From: Pedobacter steynii
GTDB taxonomy: Bacteria; Bacteroidota; Bacteroidia; Sphingobacteriales; Sphingobacteriaceae
DNA: 64,000 nucleotides
NCBI RefSeq assembly: GCF_900103665.1
Contig: NZ_FNGY01000003.1
Coordinates: forward strand, 124,001-188,000
Direction of reading: 5' to 3'
The notes below the pieces were generated by a model. It ran no database searches. It had not been told where the DNA came from and worked only from the letters and a program-made list of their open reading frames with translations. Shown piece by piece: positions 55,297-64,000 of this stretch (its first letter is position 1; each line of letters starts with the position of its first letter). A program made the translations under genes and the position numbers.

Positions 55297-58200
55297 TTAT
55301 AGACCAATATTAATCCCCAATGCATATACCCTGGATAAAGGATATATTTTCCCGGACTCCACGCTTCCAAGAATAGTTTCCGGATCCAGCATTTTAGCCA
55401 GTTTAGTGATCGTAAACAGATTTTCCCCCGTTACAAATACATTCACTTTACTGAGTTTCACCTTTTTAATCCATTGTTCCGGTAGCGAATAACTGATGGT
55501 TGCATTCTTCAGTCTTAAATAAGCCGCGTTTTGCATGTACCTGTCGGAAACCTGTTGCGTTTTATTAGTAAAAGTTCCGATAGAACCGGCCGGGGCAGCA
55601 TAAGGATTTGGATAATAAGCGTCCGTATTTTGTGGTGTCCAATAGTCCAGGTGTTGCTTAAATACGGTCACCTGAGCTAAAGCCCCCGCGCCCCAGAAAT
55701 AAACTTCACCAGATCCCGGGGCATAATCTCTTTTTCCGATGCCCTGGAATAAGGCCGAAACAGAAATCCCTTTCCATTGGATGGCACCATTAAAGGAGTA
55801 GGCATATCTCGGATTGGTACTACCTATAATCGTTTTATCACCCATATCGCCAAGTACATTAGACCCGTTGTTAATTTTCCCATCCCCATTCAGGTCCAGG
55901 TATTTCACATCTCCGGGCACCCAATTTACGGGAGAAAGGAAGGAGTGGTTTAACTTATTAAAAGCGGCAGCTTCTTCTGCCGTCTGAATCAGCCCCGAAG
56001 CACGGTATCCCCAGATTTCGCCCACTTGTTTCCCTTCATACCAGCCATTACCGGCAGGGTCACTATAGGTCGGATTCTGGTATTTGGTGACCACCGATTT
56101 ATTGTCAGATAACATGACACCAATGGAATATTGAATGCCATTGTCCAGCTTATCGCGCCAGTTCAGTGACAATTCCCATCCCCTGGTTCTCAGGTTAGCA
56201 TTGTTGCTTTTTGGAGGGATCCCCCCAAACATATCGGCAATATCCAATGAAGGGCCCAACATATCCTTAGTACTTCTTTGGTAGACGTCGATACTACCAG
56301 AAAGCCTGCCTTTCAGCGCTTCAAAGTCCAACCCTATATTTCCATTCTGTACCTTTTCCCAGGTAATCAGGGGATTAAAAGGATCCGGGGCCTTTATATA
56401 TCCTTCTCTGCCATTCTGAAAATACCAGGGACCGCCTGCGCCCGAAGGCCCCGGAACGGTAATTCTCATGCTTTGTGCATAAGAGTAAAGTCCGGCACCA
56501 GATTGATTCCCTAAGAAACCATAAGATCCACGAAGTTTAAGCAGGCTAATGTGTTCTTTTAACGACTCCATAAATTTCTCCTGAGCAATGTTATACCCCA
56601 AAGAGAAAGAAGGAAAAAAGCCCCATCTGCTGCCTGATGCAAAGCGGGAAGAACCGTCGTATCTGCCATTGATCTCTACCAGATATTTACTTTTATAGTT
56701 ATAGTTGAACCTGCCAAAAAAGCCCTGTGTTCCCCAATGCGTACGTTCTTCAGTAGTTGTTTGATTTCTGGTAGCCAGAGAAAGGCCGGGTCTGGTTGGG
56801 CTGATCAAATCCTGAACGGAAGAAGAAAGCGCTTTAAACTCATTCAATTCCTGTTGAAAGCCAATCATCGCACTGAAATTATGGTCTTCATTCAGTGTAA
56901 AGTTGTAAGAAGTATACACATTTGGCGAAAAGTAATTTGTAGCTGCCATATTACGTGCATAGCCGCCCAGCAATGGAATATTGTATTCTGATCTGTTCAC
57001 AAATTTTGGAGTGCCGTCAATCCCGTAAATCAGACCTGGTAATTTTAAAACATCCTGATTAAGGTCCTTTTTCAGGAGATTAAAATCCGCCATAATCTTC
57101 CAGTTTTTAACCGGTTCTAATTCCAGACCGGGTAAAATGGCAAGGGTAGTTTCTTTAGTCACATCACTGGAACCGGATTGCAGATAAGGGACGTTAGACA
57201 TCTCAGAGAAATTTCCGTTCAGGTCATAGGGAGAAACATTGGGTCTCATCCTGGCCAGGTTATGAAAAAATAAATTTTCAAATGCGGTGAATGGAGATTT
57301 ATAGGCAGACTGTGTGAATTTGGTATTCAGTTTCAGCTTTACCCAGCTCGTTAACTGAGAACTGATGCTGGCATTCAGGTTATACCGGTCGTAATTAATA
57401 TCCGCATAACGCATGGTACCTCCTTCATTGTAATAAGCTCCGGAGACAAAAAACTGCGTATTTTTACTCCCTCCGCTGGCACTGATATTGTGCGACTGAC
57501 GTAGGGCATAAGGCTTATAATGAAAGGCAAACCAATCGGTATTGGCGACCCCATTTGCGGTATTCTCCCAGTTGGAATAAAAATTATCATTGGCCTCAGG
57601 AAAGATGTTCATTCCCCTGGGGTCTTTAATATACTGCTGTAACAAAGCCAGCTTATCTTCTGAATATTGTTTACTTCCTGTGGCATTAAAAGTTGCCGCA
57701 TTAAAATAAGTGGCAAAATCATAAGAATTGGCCATTTTTGGCAGTAACAGCGGAGAAGTTAAACCTGCGTTGCTCGAATAAGAGATCGTGGTACGCTCGG
57801 CCTTGCCTTTTTTTGTGGTCACCAAAATCACGCCGTAAGGTGCCCTTGCCCCATAAATTGCAGAGGCAGCCGCATCTTTTAATATGGAAACCGATTCGAT
57901 GTCATTAGGATTTACATCCGACAAGGACATGGCCATTCCATCCACCAATACAAAAGGACCATCGCCACCACTTAGATTTCCGGCGCCTCTGATATTCAGG
58001 TTGAAACTCTGTCCGGGCTTGGTGTTCCCGGCTACAGAAACATTCAATCCAGGCGCAATTCCCTGTAAACTTTGCGTGGCGTTCACTACGGGCCTATTTT
58101 CCAGATCCTCTCCTTTCACCACAGATACGGCGCCAGTCAGGTTAACTTTCTTCTGTGTACCATACCCCACTACGACTACTTCGCTCAACTGACCTAAATC

Positions 58201-58788
58201 AGCCTGTAATTTCACAGTAACCTGGTTTTGTCCATTTAGTTGTACTTCCTGTGTAATGTATCCCAGGTAAGAAACCTGTAAGATTGCATTTTCATCCAGT
58301 CCTTTCAAAATAAACTGCCCATTGTTATCCGTTACTACCCCTTGTCTGGAGCCCTTTACCTTTACCGTTGCTCCCGGAACGCCCCGTCCCGTTTCATCCA
58401 GTACTTTTCCTTTTACCTCTATCACCGAAGTTTCAGGCAATTGATTGAGCAGCACAGGGCTGATTTTTTTGTCCTTTACAATCACACTCTGCCCTTCAAT
58501 GGCATATACCACCAGGGGCTGATTGTTAAAGGTCTGTTTCAAAGCTTCTTCCAGGCTTACCTTCTTCACATTGATATCTACGGGCCTGGCCAGCTTAACG
58601 GCATCAGAAACAAAAATCAGATCAAAACCACTTTGCCTTGAAATCTCTTTAAGAACTTTTTTCAAGGAGGCTTTCTTCTCGGAAAGAGTGATTTTGTTCT
58701 GAGAAAACCCAGTGGCACTCACTTGCATTAAACAAGTCATCAACAACAGTACCGTCAGTTTCATTGTCAATATTAATTTGCGTTTCAT
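55297..58788 (-). CDS. SusC/RagA-family TonB-linked transporter with STN domain
   Basis: 1163 aa from ATG 58788 (MKRKLILTMKLTVLLLMTCL); an earlier in-frame ATG adds 14 residues without signal character. Signal peptide to FSQ. STN domain (about 45-115), carboxypeptidase-like domain (GKVLDETGRGVPGATVKVKG), TonB box, plug (VVVVGYGTQKKVNLTGAVSV; SLQGIAPGLNVSVAGN), then the barrel. The STN domain lets it signal through FecR to the ECF sigma factor, both encoded directly upstream. Imports oligosaccharides. Confidence 0.94.
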   Translation of the reverse strand: MKRKLILTMKLTVLLLMTCLMQVSATGFSQNKITLSEKKASLKKVLKEISRQSGFDLIFVSDAVKLARPVDINVKKVSLEEALKQTFNNQPLVVYAIEGQSVIVKDKKISPVLLNQLPETSVIEVKGKVLDETGRGVPGATVKVKGSRQGVVTDNNGQFILKGLDENAILQVSYLGYITQEVQLNGQNQVTVKLQADLGQLSEVVVVGYGTQKKVNLTGAVSVVKGEDLENRPVVNATQSLQGIAPGLNVSVAGNTKPGQSFNLNIRGAGNLSGGDGPFVLVDGMAMSLSDVNPNDIESVSILKDAAASAIYGARAPYGVILVTTKKGKAERTTISYSSNAGLTSPLLLPKMANSYDFATYFNAATFNATGSKQYSEDKLALLQQYIKDPRGMNIFPEANDNFYSNWENTANGVANTDWFAFHYKPYALRQSHNISASGGSKNTQFFVSGAYYNEGGTMRYADINYDRYNLNASISSQLTSWVKLKLNTKFTQSAYKSPFTAFENLFFHNLARMRPNVSPYDLNGNFSEMSNVPYLQSGSSDVTKETTLAILPGLELEPVKNWKIMADFNLLKKDLNQDVLKLPGLIYGIDGTPKFVNRSEYNIPLLGGYARNMAATNYFSPNVYTSYNFTLNEDHNFSAMIGFQQELNEFKALSSSVQDLISPTRPGLSLATRNQTTTEERTHWGTQGFFGRFNYNYKSKYLVEINGRYDGSSRFASGSRWGFFPSFSLGYNIAQEKFMESLKEHISLLKLRGSYGFLGNQSGAGLYSYAQSMRITVPGPSGAGGPWYFQNGREGYIKAPDPFNPLITWEKVQNGNIGLDFEALKGRLSGSIDVYQRSTKDMLGPSLDIADMFGGIPPKSNNANLRTRGWELSLNWRDKLDNGIQYSIGVMLSDNKSVVTKYQNPTYSDPAGNGWYEGKQVGEIWGYRASGLIQTAEEAAAFNKLNHSFLSPVNWVPGDVKYLDLNGDGKINNGSNVLGDMGDKTIIGSTNPRYAYSFNGAIQWKGISVSALFQGIGKRDYAPGSGEVYFWGAGALAQVTVFKQHLDYWTPQNTDAYYPNPYAAPAGSIGTFTNKTQQVSDRYMQNAAYLRLKNATISYSLPEQWIKKVKLSKVNVFVTGENLFTITKLAKMLDPETILGSVESGKIYPLSRVYALGINIGL

Positions 58789-58943
58789 ACGGCCATAGCC
58801 ATATGAATTAAAGGTTATAAATTCATACATTTGGTTAGTTGGTTTTTAATGAACAAAGCATAGCAACGCTATGACTTTCGTTCCTGGTCATTTGTAATAC
58901 TTTCGTGTTTTATAAAATGGATACCTGTAAAAACTTAAATGAG

Positions 58944-58974
58944 CCAGGAGCGGCTTCAACGCTTCTGGTTTTTT
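58944..58974. terminator. Hairpin between FecR and SusC genes
   Basis: CCAGGAGCG (58944-58952) and CGCTTCTGG (58960-58968) pair with one G-U, loop GCTTCAA, with T6 after it on the plus strand. On the minus strand, the coding one here, the T-run is absent, so it may attenuate or process the FecR transcript rather than end it. A second small palindrome CATAGC-AAC-GCTATG (58859-58873) lies closer to the SusC start. Confidence 0.5.
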
Positions 58975-58999
58975 AATTACAGGCCTTTGGATGTATCAT

Positions 59000-60145
59000 T
59001 TAAGGCATAACTGTAATCCTCCTTCCTTCAACTTTAAAATTAAATTTATCTGTATTGGAGAGCATTTTCAGTACTTCCTGCAGGGATTTATTCCTGGAAA
59101 TATGACCACCTATCTTTTTGTCACTTACCTTAGGCAGATAAACAACATCCACATCATACCATCGGGCAATTTTCCTCATAATTGATCGGATTTCTTCATC
59201 TTGAAAAAGAAAATAACCGTCTTTCCAGGCGGTGGCTTCCGCTACATCAATATCGGCCAGGTCCAGTTGATTGGACTCAAATACGGCTTGCTGACCGGGT
59301 TTAAGTACTGCAGTTACAGATGAATTTTCCAGCTTCAGTTTTACACTGCCTTCCAGCAGGGTGGTTTTTGTCTGGTCTTCATCCGGATAGGCATTCACAT
59401 TGAAATGTGTTCCTAAAACCATGACCTCCTGTCCTTTGGTATACACTACGAAAGGCATTTTCTTATTTCCCTTCACCTCGAAATAAGCCTCACCAACAAG
59501 TCTTACCTCCCGGTTATTTCCTGTAAAAGCAGCCGGATAACTCAAAGAAGAAGCAGCATTTAGCCATACTTTTGTCCCATCAGGCAGGCTGATCTGATAT
59601 TGCCCGCCTTTAGCAGTCGTAATCTGGTTAAAAGCGCTCACCTTTGCCGCTCCTTCATAGACCAGCTGTCCATCTTTGGTTTTAGTAATGGTTACTCCTT
59701 CCTGTACGGCAATTTTGCCATTGTGAGCCTGGTCGAGTTCAATTGTTTTGCCATTGGCAAGTGTGAGCATGGTTCTGGTACCTGAGTTTTTTACAGTACG
59801 GCTAACATGCTCAGGGTGTACTGAAGTAGTTTTAACAGGGGAATGATAGAAATGTAAGCCTATGCTCAGGGCAATGAGTACCGTTGCTGCCACTGCAATT
59901 TTTTGCCATAAAGAAGAAGGTGTTTTTTTAGGGACTTCTTCAATAGCTATGGATGAAATGTCAAGTTCTCTGGAAAGGTAAGTCCATATTTCTTCAAGCT
60001 GTTCGTCTTTCTGTTGCTGAGGAAACTCCGGCAAAGCCTTTTCCTCATATTTAAGGTACCAGGTTTCCAATAGCCCACGTTCCCGTTCTGAACAGTTTCC
60101 TGCCAGATATCTCTTTAATAAATCAGATACCTCTTGTTTTTGCAT
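59000..60145 (-). CDS. FecR-type anti-sigma factor
   Basis: 381 aa: cytoplasmic sigma-binding N-terminus (1-85; LLKRYLAGNCSERERGLLET), one membrane helix (about 88-107), FecR domain (about 170-270; GGQYQISLPDGTKVWLNAAS, then GEAYFEVKGNKKMPFVVYTK) and C-terminal DUF4974 domain (FKVEGRRITVMP) that contacts the STN domain of SusC. It holds the ECF sigma factor inactive until SusC binds its ligand. It lies between sigma and SusC, the standard order. Confidence 0.93.
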   Translation of the reverse strand: MQKQEVSDLLKRYLAGNCSERERGLLETWYLKYEEKALPEFPQQQKDEQLEEIWTYLSRELDISSIAIEEVPKKTPSSLWQKIAVAATVLIALSIGLHFYHSPVKTTSVHPEHVSRTVKNSGTRTMLTLANGKTIELDQAHNGKIAVQEGVTITKTKDGQLVYEGAAKVSAFNQITTAKGGQYQISLPDGTKVWLNAASSLSYPAAFTGNNREVRLVGEAYFEVKGNKKMPFVVYTKGQEVMVLGTHFNVNAYPDEDQTKTTLLEGSVKLKLENSSVTAVLKPGQQAVFESNQLDLADIDVAEATAWKDGYFLFQDEEIRSIMRKIARWYDVDVVYLPKVSDKKIGGHISRNKSLQEVLKMLSNTDKFNFKVEGRRITVMP

Positions 60146-60231
60146 AAGTATTTAGGATTTTTTCCCATTTAACACTAAGACAGCTAAGAGGTAGCCCAAC
60201 AGGTAGAAGAAAAAAAATATTTTTTTACCGG

Positions 60232-60795
60232 TTACAGGAAGTAGAAAAGCAACCCCAATTTCACCCTTAAAATTTTGAGTGCATTGCTGATTTGTTTAGA
60301 GACCGTTTGAGAAGATATATTGAGTTGTTTGGCGATTTCCTCATGAGAAAGCTGCTCTTCACGGCTTAATACAAACACCGCTCTCATCTTGGGTGGTAAT
60401 GCCTCAATTTCCTGACGGATAATCTGGGCGAATTCTCTTTCCCTAATTTTCAGATCAGTGATATAATTGTCCTCGCTAAAAAAAACCTGGATGGAACTAA
60501 TAAATTTAGACTCCACCTGTTTATGTGACAAATGATTAAAAACACGATTTCGGGCAGCAGAAAACAAATAACCAGGCAGATTATCGGTCAGGGGCATCTG
60601 CGATTTATTGGCCCACAATTTCACAAAAAGATCCTGTAATACGTCTTTGACCAATTCCTGGTCGCCTAACTTTTTATAAAGATGGTTTTGAAGTAAATTT
60701 TTGTGACGGTTATAGATCTCAGTGAAGGCGTATTTATCACCTGTCCTAAGTAGACTGATCAATTCCTGATCACTGAGTGCCTTATATTCAAACAT
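60232..60795 (-). CDS. ECF RNA polymerase sigma factor (FecI-like)
   Basis: 187 aa. Region 2 (AFTEIYNRHKNLLQNHLYKK, then DVLQDLFVKLWANKSQM) and region 4 (LPPKMRAVFVLSREEQLSHE, then EIAKQLNISSQTVSKQISNA) are complete. Such sigma factors activate the adjacent SusC/SusD operon under control of the FecR anti-sigma. The start ATG follows an AT-rich spacer. Length is normal. Confidence 0.94.
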   Translation of the reverse strand: MFEYKALSDQELISLLRTGDKYAFTEIYNRHKNLLQNHLYKKLGDQELVKDVLQDLFVKLWANKSQMPLTDNLPGYLFSAARNRVFNHLSHKQVESKFISSIQVFFSEDNYITDLKIREREFAQIIRQEIEALPPKMRAVFVLSREEQLSHEEIAKQLNISSQTVSKQISNALKILRVKLGLLFYFL

Positions 60796-60940
60796 TACAT
60801 TTATTCCCTGAGAACGAAAATATAAAAAGAAAGGATAACTTTTATAATTATTTCGCTGTCAGAGACATGAGGCCCACAACTTCCCAAAGAATTTCGAAAC
60901 TGCGTAGGCGTTCCCTGATATTGCTCAAAAATCATTTCAT

Positions 60941-60971
60941 AAAAAAACAGGTACGCGACCAAACGTACCTG
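60941..60971 (-). terminator. Rho-independent terminator of the zinc protease gene
   Basis: On the minus strand an 8-bp stem CAGGTACG and its complement (60948-60955, 60964-60971) around an 8-base loop is followed directly by T7 (60941-60947). It stands 33 bases after the stop of the gene at 61005-62576 and before the sigma gene region. Confidence 0.85.
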
Positions 60972-61004
60972 CTGACCCCGACCAGGGCATTAATCTAATC
61001 CAGA

Positions 61005-62576
61005 TTAATTTTTAAACACGCCAACTTCCGCGAGCGAAGCATACTGACGACCATCAGTAGCGGAGGTAACGATTACTTTAAAATATTTGAATGTCTTTGG
61101 AGCGGGTAAATAAATAAACTGCGGTCCTCCAATATCTTTTAACACGTAATTTCCAAGTACAACCCAGCTGATGTTGTCGTTACTTGTCAAAATCTGCATG
61201 TCTTTTATTTTGCTGCTTCCGGCACGCTGGGTAAATGTAAATCCATCAGCGGCTAATGCCTGGCCCATATTGACCACAAAGTGATGCGGAAAGGTCGGCG
61301 CATTGGTATTCCAGCGCGTTACCCAGGCAGTTGTATTGTTCCGATCCAGAAGGTTAGCCACTTTCCCATCTTCCTCTACCGTTTCCTCTGAGCTGAAATC
61401 AATCACCTGCCAGTTTGTTTTGGCGTATTCGTTCTTATCCCCGAAATCAATGACCGGACTTCCATTCTTTATTTCGTAAGGATATGGCACATTGATCATA
61501 CTTCCGTTTTGGTTGCAGAGCATGATCCTTAGCTCATAGGGGTAACTTTCGGTATTGCTAAACTCGCTCAAAGGCATGCTGACATAGAAGCTGTCTACAC
61601 CAATTTTCTGAGTAGACCAGGGCACTGCATCATAGTCTTTATTTCCACCGATTCCATTTTTAGCCCCATCATTATAAAAATTGATGTAATTAACAGATCC
61701 GGCATTTGACAGGCGTCCGGAAACAATAATATTCCCACCTTCAAATTTCGCATTCAGATGGTTGATTGTTGCATTAAAAGGCGCATACCAATCCGTTCTT
61801 GTCACTTTACTGAAGACCTGGGTATTGTTTAAAATCGCACAATCTGCTTTTGTCAGGTAAGTTGGCGTTTTCCCGTAACTCGAATTCCCCGCGCCCATTA
61901 ATGAAGTTCCAAATTGTGTATTTTCTGATTTCTGACCTCCATTATGAGGTAAATTGATGCCATGACCGAGCTCATGCATGAGCCCGCCGATCCAGCCTGT
62001 AGCCTTAGTCCCCGCCGGAGTCGCTGCGCCCAGATCTTTAATGTCCATCCCCGGATAATCCAAAGCAAAACAATTGCGGCCCAATCCATAAAAAGGAGCC
62101 TTATCTGCCTCAATGTCTTTAACACACATAATAATCAAGGTATGGTCGCTTGTTTTTTCTGTCGGATGCGCAGCAAAATATTCATCTACTTCTTTCAGTA
62201 CTGCTCCTGCCCCACCATCGTAAGGATAATTCGATTGATCCAGCTTTCCTTTGATCTCTACGATCTTGATTCTCTTTTTGGCTACATCTTTCAGCAATCC
62301 AAAGCTTTTATCTCCAAATCCCCAGTGTTTCATCCATTTCCCATAGAAATCCTGCCCCTGAAGCATCATTTCACTAATTCTGCGGTGGTAATCAGCATTG
62401 GGCGTTTTATCAGACGCAACGAAATAAACCACGTTCAGGTTGTAAGCATAGTCAGATTTGTAATGGTATCCCGTATCTATTGGAACTTCGTCAACAGGTA
62501 CTCCGGGAACATCGCTTTTTTTACAGGCGAACAGAAAGGCAACTGCGAACAGCAGGAGACAGGCATTTTTTTTCAT
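61005..62576 (-). CDS. Zinc metalloprotease lipoprotein with C-terminal F5/8-type (discoidin) domain
   Basis: 523 aa, lipobox LFACKK (Cys18). Zinc site HELGHGINLPH (about 201-211), of HExxHxxxxxH type, after a domain that resembles leucine-rich secreted M66/M98-like peptidases. The C-terminus (390-523: VANLLDRNNTTAWVTRWNTN and KYFKVIVTSATDGRQYASLA) is a discoidin carbohydrate-binding domain. Probably glycoprotein-directed protease on the surface, fitting the SusC/SusD and sulfatase context. Peptidase family is not certain. Confidence 0.75.
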   Translation of the reverse strand: MKKNACLLLFAVAFLFACKKSDVPGVPVDEVPIDTGYHYKSDYAYNLNVVYFVASDKTPNADYHRRISEMMLQGQDFYGKWMKHWGFGDKSFGLLKDVAKKRIKIVEIKGKLDQSNYPYDGGAGAVLKEVDEYFAAHPTEKTSDHTLIIMCVKDIEADKAPFYGLGRNCFALDYPGMDIKDLGAATPAGTKATGWIGGLMHELGHGINLPHNGGQKSENTQFGTSLMGAGNSSYGKTPTYLTKADCAILNNTQVFSKVTRTDWYAPFNATINHLNAKFEGGNIIVSGRLSNAGSVNYINFYNDGAKNGIGGNKDYDAVPWSTQKIGVDSFYVSMPLSEFSNTESYPYELRIMLCNQNGSMINVPYPYEIKNGSPVIDFGDKNEYAKTNWQVIDFSSEETVEEDGKVANLLDRNNTTAWVTRWNTNAPTFPHHFVVNMGQALAADGFTFTQRAGSSKIKDMQILTSNDNISWVVLGNYVLKDIGGPQFIYLPAPKTFKYFKVIVTSATDGRQYASLAEVGVFKN

Positions 62577-62704
62577 GTAAGGTTTGTTTAGGTTGATGAT
62601 TAGGTTATGTTCTTCTGGTTAATAAGAACAAACGAATATAAACCTCCTTGATAATGATCACTTTACATGGAGTATCCAATGCTGACACCATATTGCCATC
62701 AGGA

Positions 62705-63490
62705 CTAGTTGTCCTGCATCAGCGCGCTTCTTCCCCCATCAATGAGGTAGGTTGTTCCGGAAGCAAATGCCGCGTAATCGCTTGCCAGAAAAGCACACCA
62801 TCCACCTATTTCTTCTGCTGTTCCCAGTTTTTTTACCGGATGAAGGTCAATCGTTCTTTGTCGCTCCTGCTCAGGCTCGGCAAAGGAATTGAACCAGTGC
62901 TGATTGCCTGGTGTATCTATAAATCCGGGTGCAATTCCCACACAACGAATTGCTGGTCCCCATTCAATGGCAAGACTTCTCACCAATCCGGTTAATGCAG
63001 TCTTGGCAAGGTTATAAGGAAAACATCCGGGGATGGTATGTTCCGCATGATTAGAGGTCATCATCAGGATGACGCCAGAACGCTGTTCGAGGTGAGGACG
63101 GCACAATTTCGCAAGTCGCCAGTGGGAAGTCAGGTTCAGGTTCATATTCTCCTGCCATTCCTGTTCATCACACTCGGCCGCACCCTGAAAAAAGTTCCTC
63201 CCGGCATTAGAAACCAGGATGTCTATTCCCCCGTTTTTTACCGCAACCGCTACAAGAGCTTCAAGCGCTTCGGGTTTAGTGATATCCGTCTGTAGATACT
63301 GACCAGCAGCACGTTCCGCTTTAACTGCATCGAGGAATAAGTTCGCTCCTGCGCTATCCGCAGCATCTAATGCACATCCAATAACGGTACAGCCGGCTCT
63401 GGCCAGCATTTTTGCCACGCCCAAACCGATTCCCGAACTCACTCCGGTAACGACTGCAACCTTTCCCTTTAAATCAATTTGCAAAGCCAT
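62705..63490 (-). CDS. Short-chain dehydrogenase/reductase (SDR)
   Basis: 261 aa, classical SDR. NAD-binding VVTGVSSGIGLG (13-24), NAG motif LVSNAGRN, catalytic Ser in MMTSNHAEHTI, and Tyr-x3-Lys in PYNLAKTAL. C-terminus is the typical GTTYLIDGG. With the dehydratase next to it the gene probably oxidises a sugar (fucose/arabinose-type dehydrogenase), but the substrate cannot be told by motif. Confidence 0.9.
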   Translation of the reverse strand: MALQIDLKGKVAVVTGVSSGIGLGVAKMLARAGCTVIGCALDAADSAGANLFLDAVKAERAAGQYLQTDITKPEALEALVAVAVKNGGIDILVSNAGRNFFQGAAECDEQEWQENMNLNLTSHWRLAKLCRPHLEQRSGVILMMTSNHAEHTIPGCFPYNLAKTALTGLVRSLAIEWGPAIRCVGIAPGFIDTPGNQHWFNSFAEPEQERQRTIDLHPVKKLGTAEEIGGWCAFLASDYAAFASGTTYLIDGGRSALMQDN

Positions 63491-63523
63491 GATGATTTTA
63501 TAAAGCCCTTATGATGATGTTAT

Positions 63524-64000
63524 TTAAACGTAAAAACCTGGCCTTGGAGCCAGAATTCCAGGATGTTTTTCCATTTCTTCTTCTACAAGATCTACCCCAA
63601 GTCCTGGCCTGTCAGACAAGTGCAAATGTCCATTATTAACCATATCTCCAATCGGATGTGTGATCACCTCATCCCTCCAGGGCACATCATTAAACATAAA
63701 CTCCTGTCTGAAAAAATTAGGAACGGAAGCACAAACATGCGCGCTGGCCAGGGTAGATAAAGGTCCGTTTGGATTGTGCGGCGCCAGCAAAACATTATAA
63801 GTTTCCATCATGGTCGCCATGCGCTTCATTTCTGAAGGGCCACCACAACGGGTGATGTCAGGCATCATGATGTCACAAATGTTCTTTTCCAAAACAGGCC
63901 GGATGCCATGCCGGGTATAGTGTCTTTCTCCTACACAGATAGAAACGTTAGACGGAATTCTTTCTCTCATCGCCCGCAGATTGTCGGCACTTTCTGGTCC
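63524..64000 (-). CDS. Mandelate racemase / enolase superfamily sugar-acid dehydratase, C-terminal part
   Basis: Open to the right edge: ten more codons (GPESADNLRA) precede the first internal Met, so the gene continues beyond the window. Motifs VGERHYTRHGIRPVLE, DIMMPDITRCGG and LLAPHNPNGP are those of galactonate-dehydratase-like enolase enzymes (general base His and metal ligand Glu areas). It would dehydrate a sugar acid in a non-phosphorylating sugar pathway, together with the SDR 33 bases downstream. Confidence 0.8.
   Translation of the reverse strand, partial: GPESADNLRAMRERIPSNVSICVGERHYTRHGIRPVLEKNICDIMMPDITRCGGPSEMKRMATMMETYNVLLAPHNPNGPLSTLASAHVCASVPNFFRQEFMFNDVPWRDEVITHPIGDMVNNGHLHLSDRPGLGVDLVEEEMEKHPGILAPRPGFYV

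Noticed and set aside
1..64000. CRISPR arrays, rRNA operons or intact tRNA genes
   Set aside because: No regularly spaced direct repeats, no rRNA-like sequence and only one tRNA half were seen.

Overview
The window looks like chromosome of a Bacteroidota bacterium of the family Sphingobacteriaceae, most like Pedobacter. This rests on the SusC/SusD pair with FecR and an ECF sigma factor, type IX secretion (T9SS) sorting domains, a PorP/SprF protein, the DUF6266 and DUF4249 families, and promoters of the TTTG/TAnnTTTG type. It is moderate in GC, with AT-rich accessory patches.

Layout. 0-3.7 kb: start of priA, a DUF423 membrane protein, and a pair of envelope proteins (signal-anchored 520 aa; DUF5723-like outer-membrane 466 aa). 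3.7-6.8 kb: an AT-rich array of small minus-strand orphans that resembles an immunity-gene array, with at least one broken reading frame. 7.0-8.7 kb: two DUF6266 paralogues and a stretch of nested inverted repeats. 8.7-10.3 kb: core tsaB-yidD-rnpA-rpmH. 10.3-13.3 kb: a LiaF-like / DUF4288 / histidine kinase / LytTR regulator operon. 13.5-16.8 kb: ChaN-like protein, mscL, rpoN. 16.8-21.5 kb: PorP/SprF-like protein and a 1202-aa T9SS type B surface protein.

21.5-29.3 kb is the most unusual region. An apparent five-gene plus-strand operon joins an E1/ThiF-nitroreductase fusion, an acyltransferase-like protein, a 7TMR-DISM histidine kinase, a receiver-kinase hybrid and a receiver. Two further stand-alone receivers lie divergently upstream. 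Three of the receivers are close paralogues.

29.4-36.4 kb: fabV, two secreted proteases, a GNAT enzyme and a lipoprotein. 36.4-40 kb is a decayed integration region: the 3' half of a tRNA-Thr, three copies of one terminator-like hairpin, an AAA ATPase behind three 33-bp repeats, a TPR lipoprotein, an HTH protein and the C-terminal remnant of a tyrosine recombinase. 40-49.6 kb: a TonB receptor with a DUF4249 lipoprotein, a second TonB receptor with an AraC regulator and an M1 peptidase, and a MutS-like ATPase. 49.8-51.3 kb: a TPR membrane protein ending in a kinase-like dimerisation helix without an ATPase domain. 51.4-60.8 kb: a polysaccharide-utilisation-type locus (sulfatase, BACON-like lipoprotein, SusD, SusC, FecR, ECF sigma). 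61-64 kb: a zinc-metalloprotease lipoprotein, a short-chain dehydrogenase and the end of an enolase-superfamily dehydratase, which suggests sugar catabolism.

All names come from motifs and family knowledge read by eye; no database search was run.
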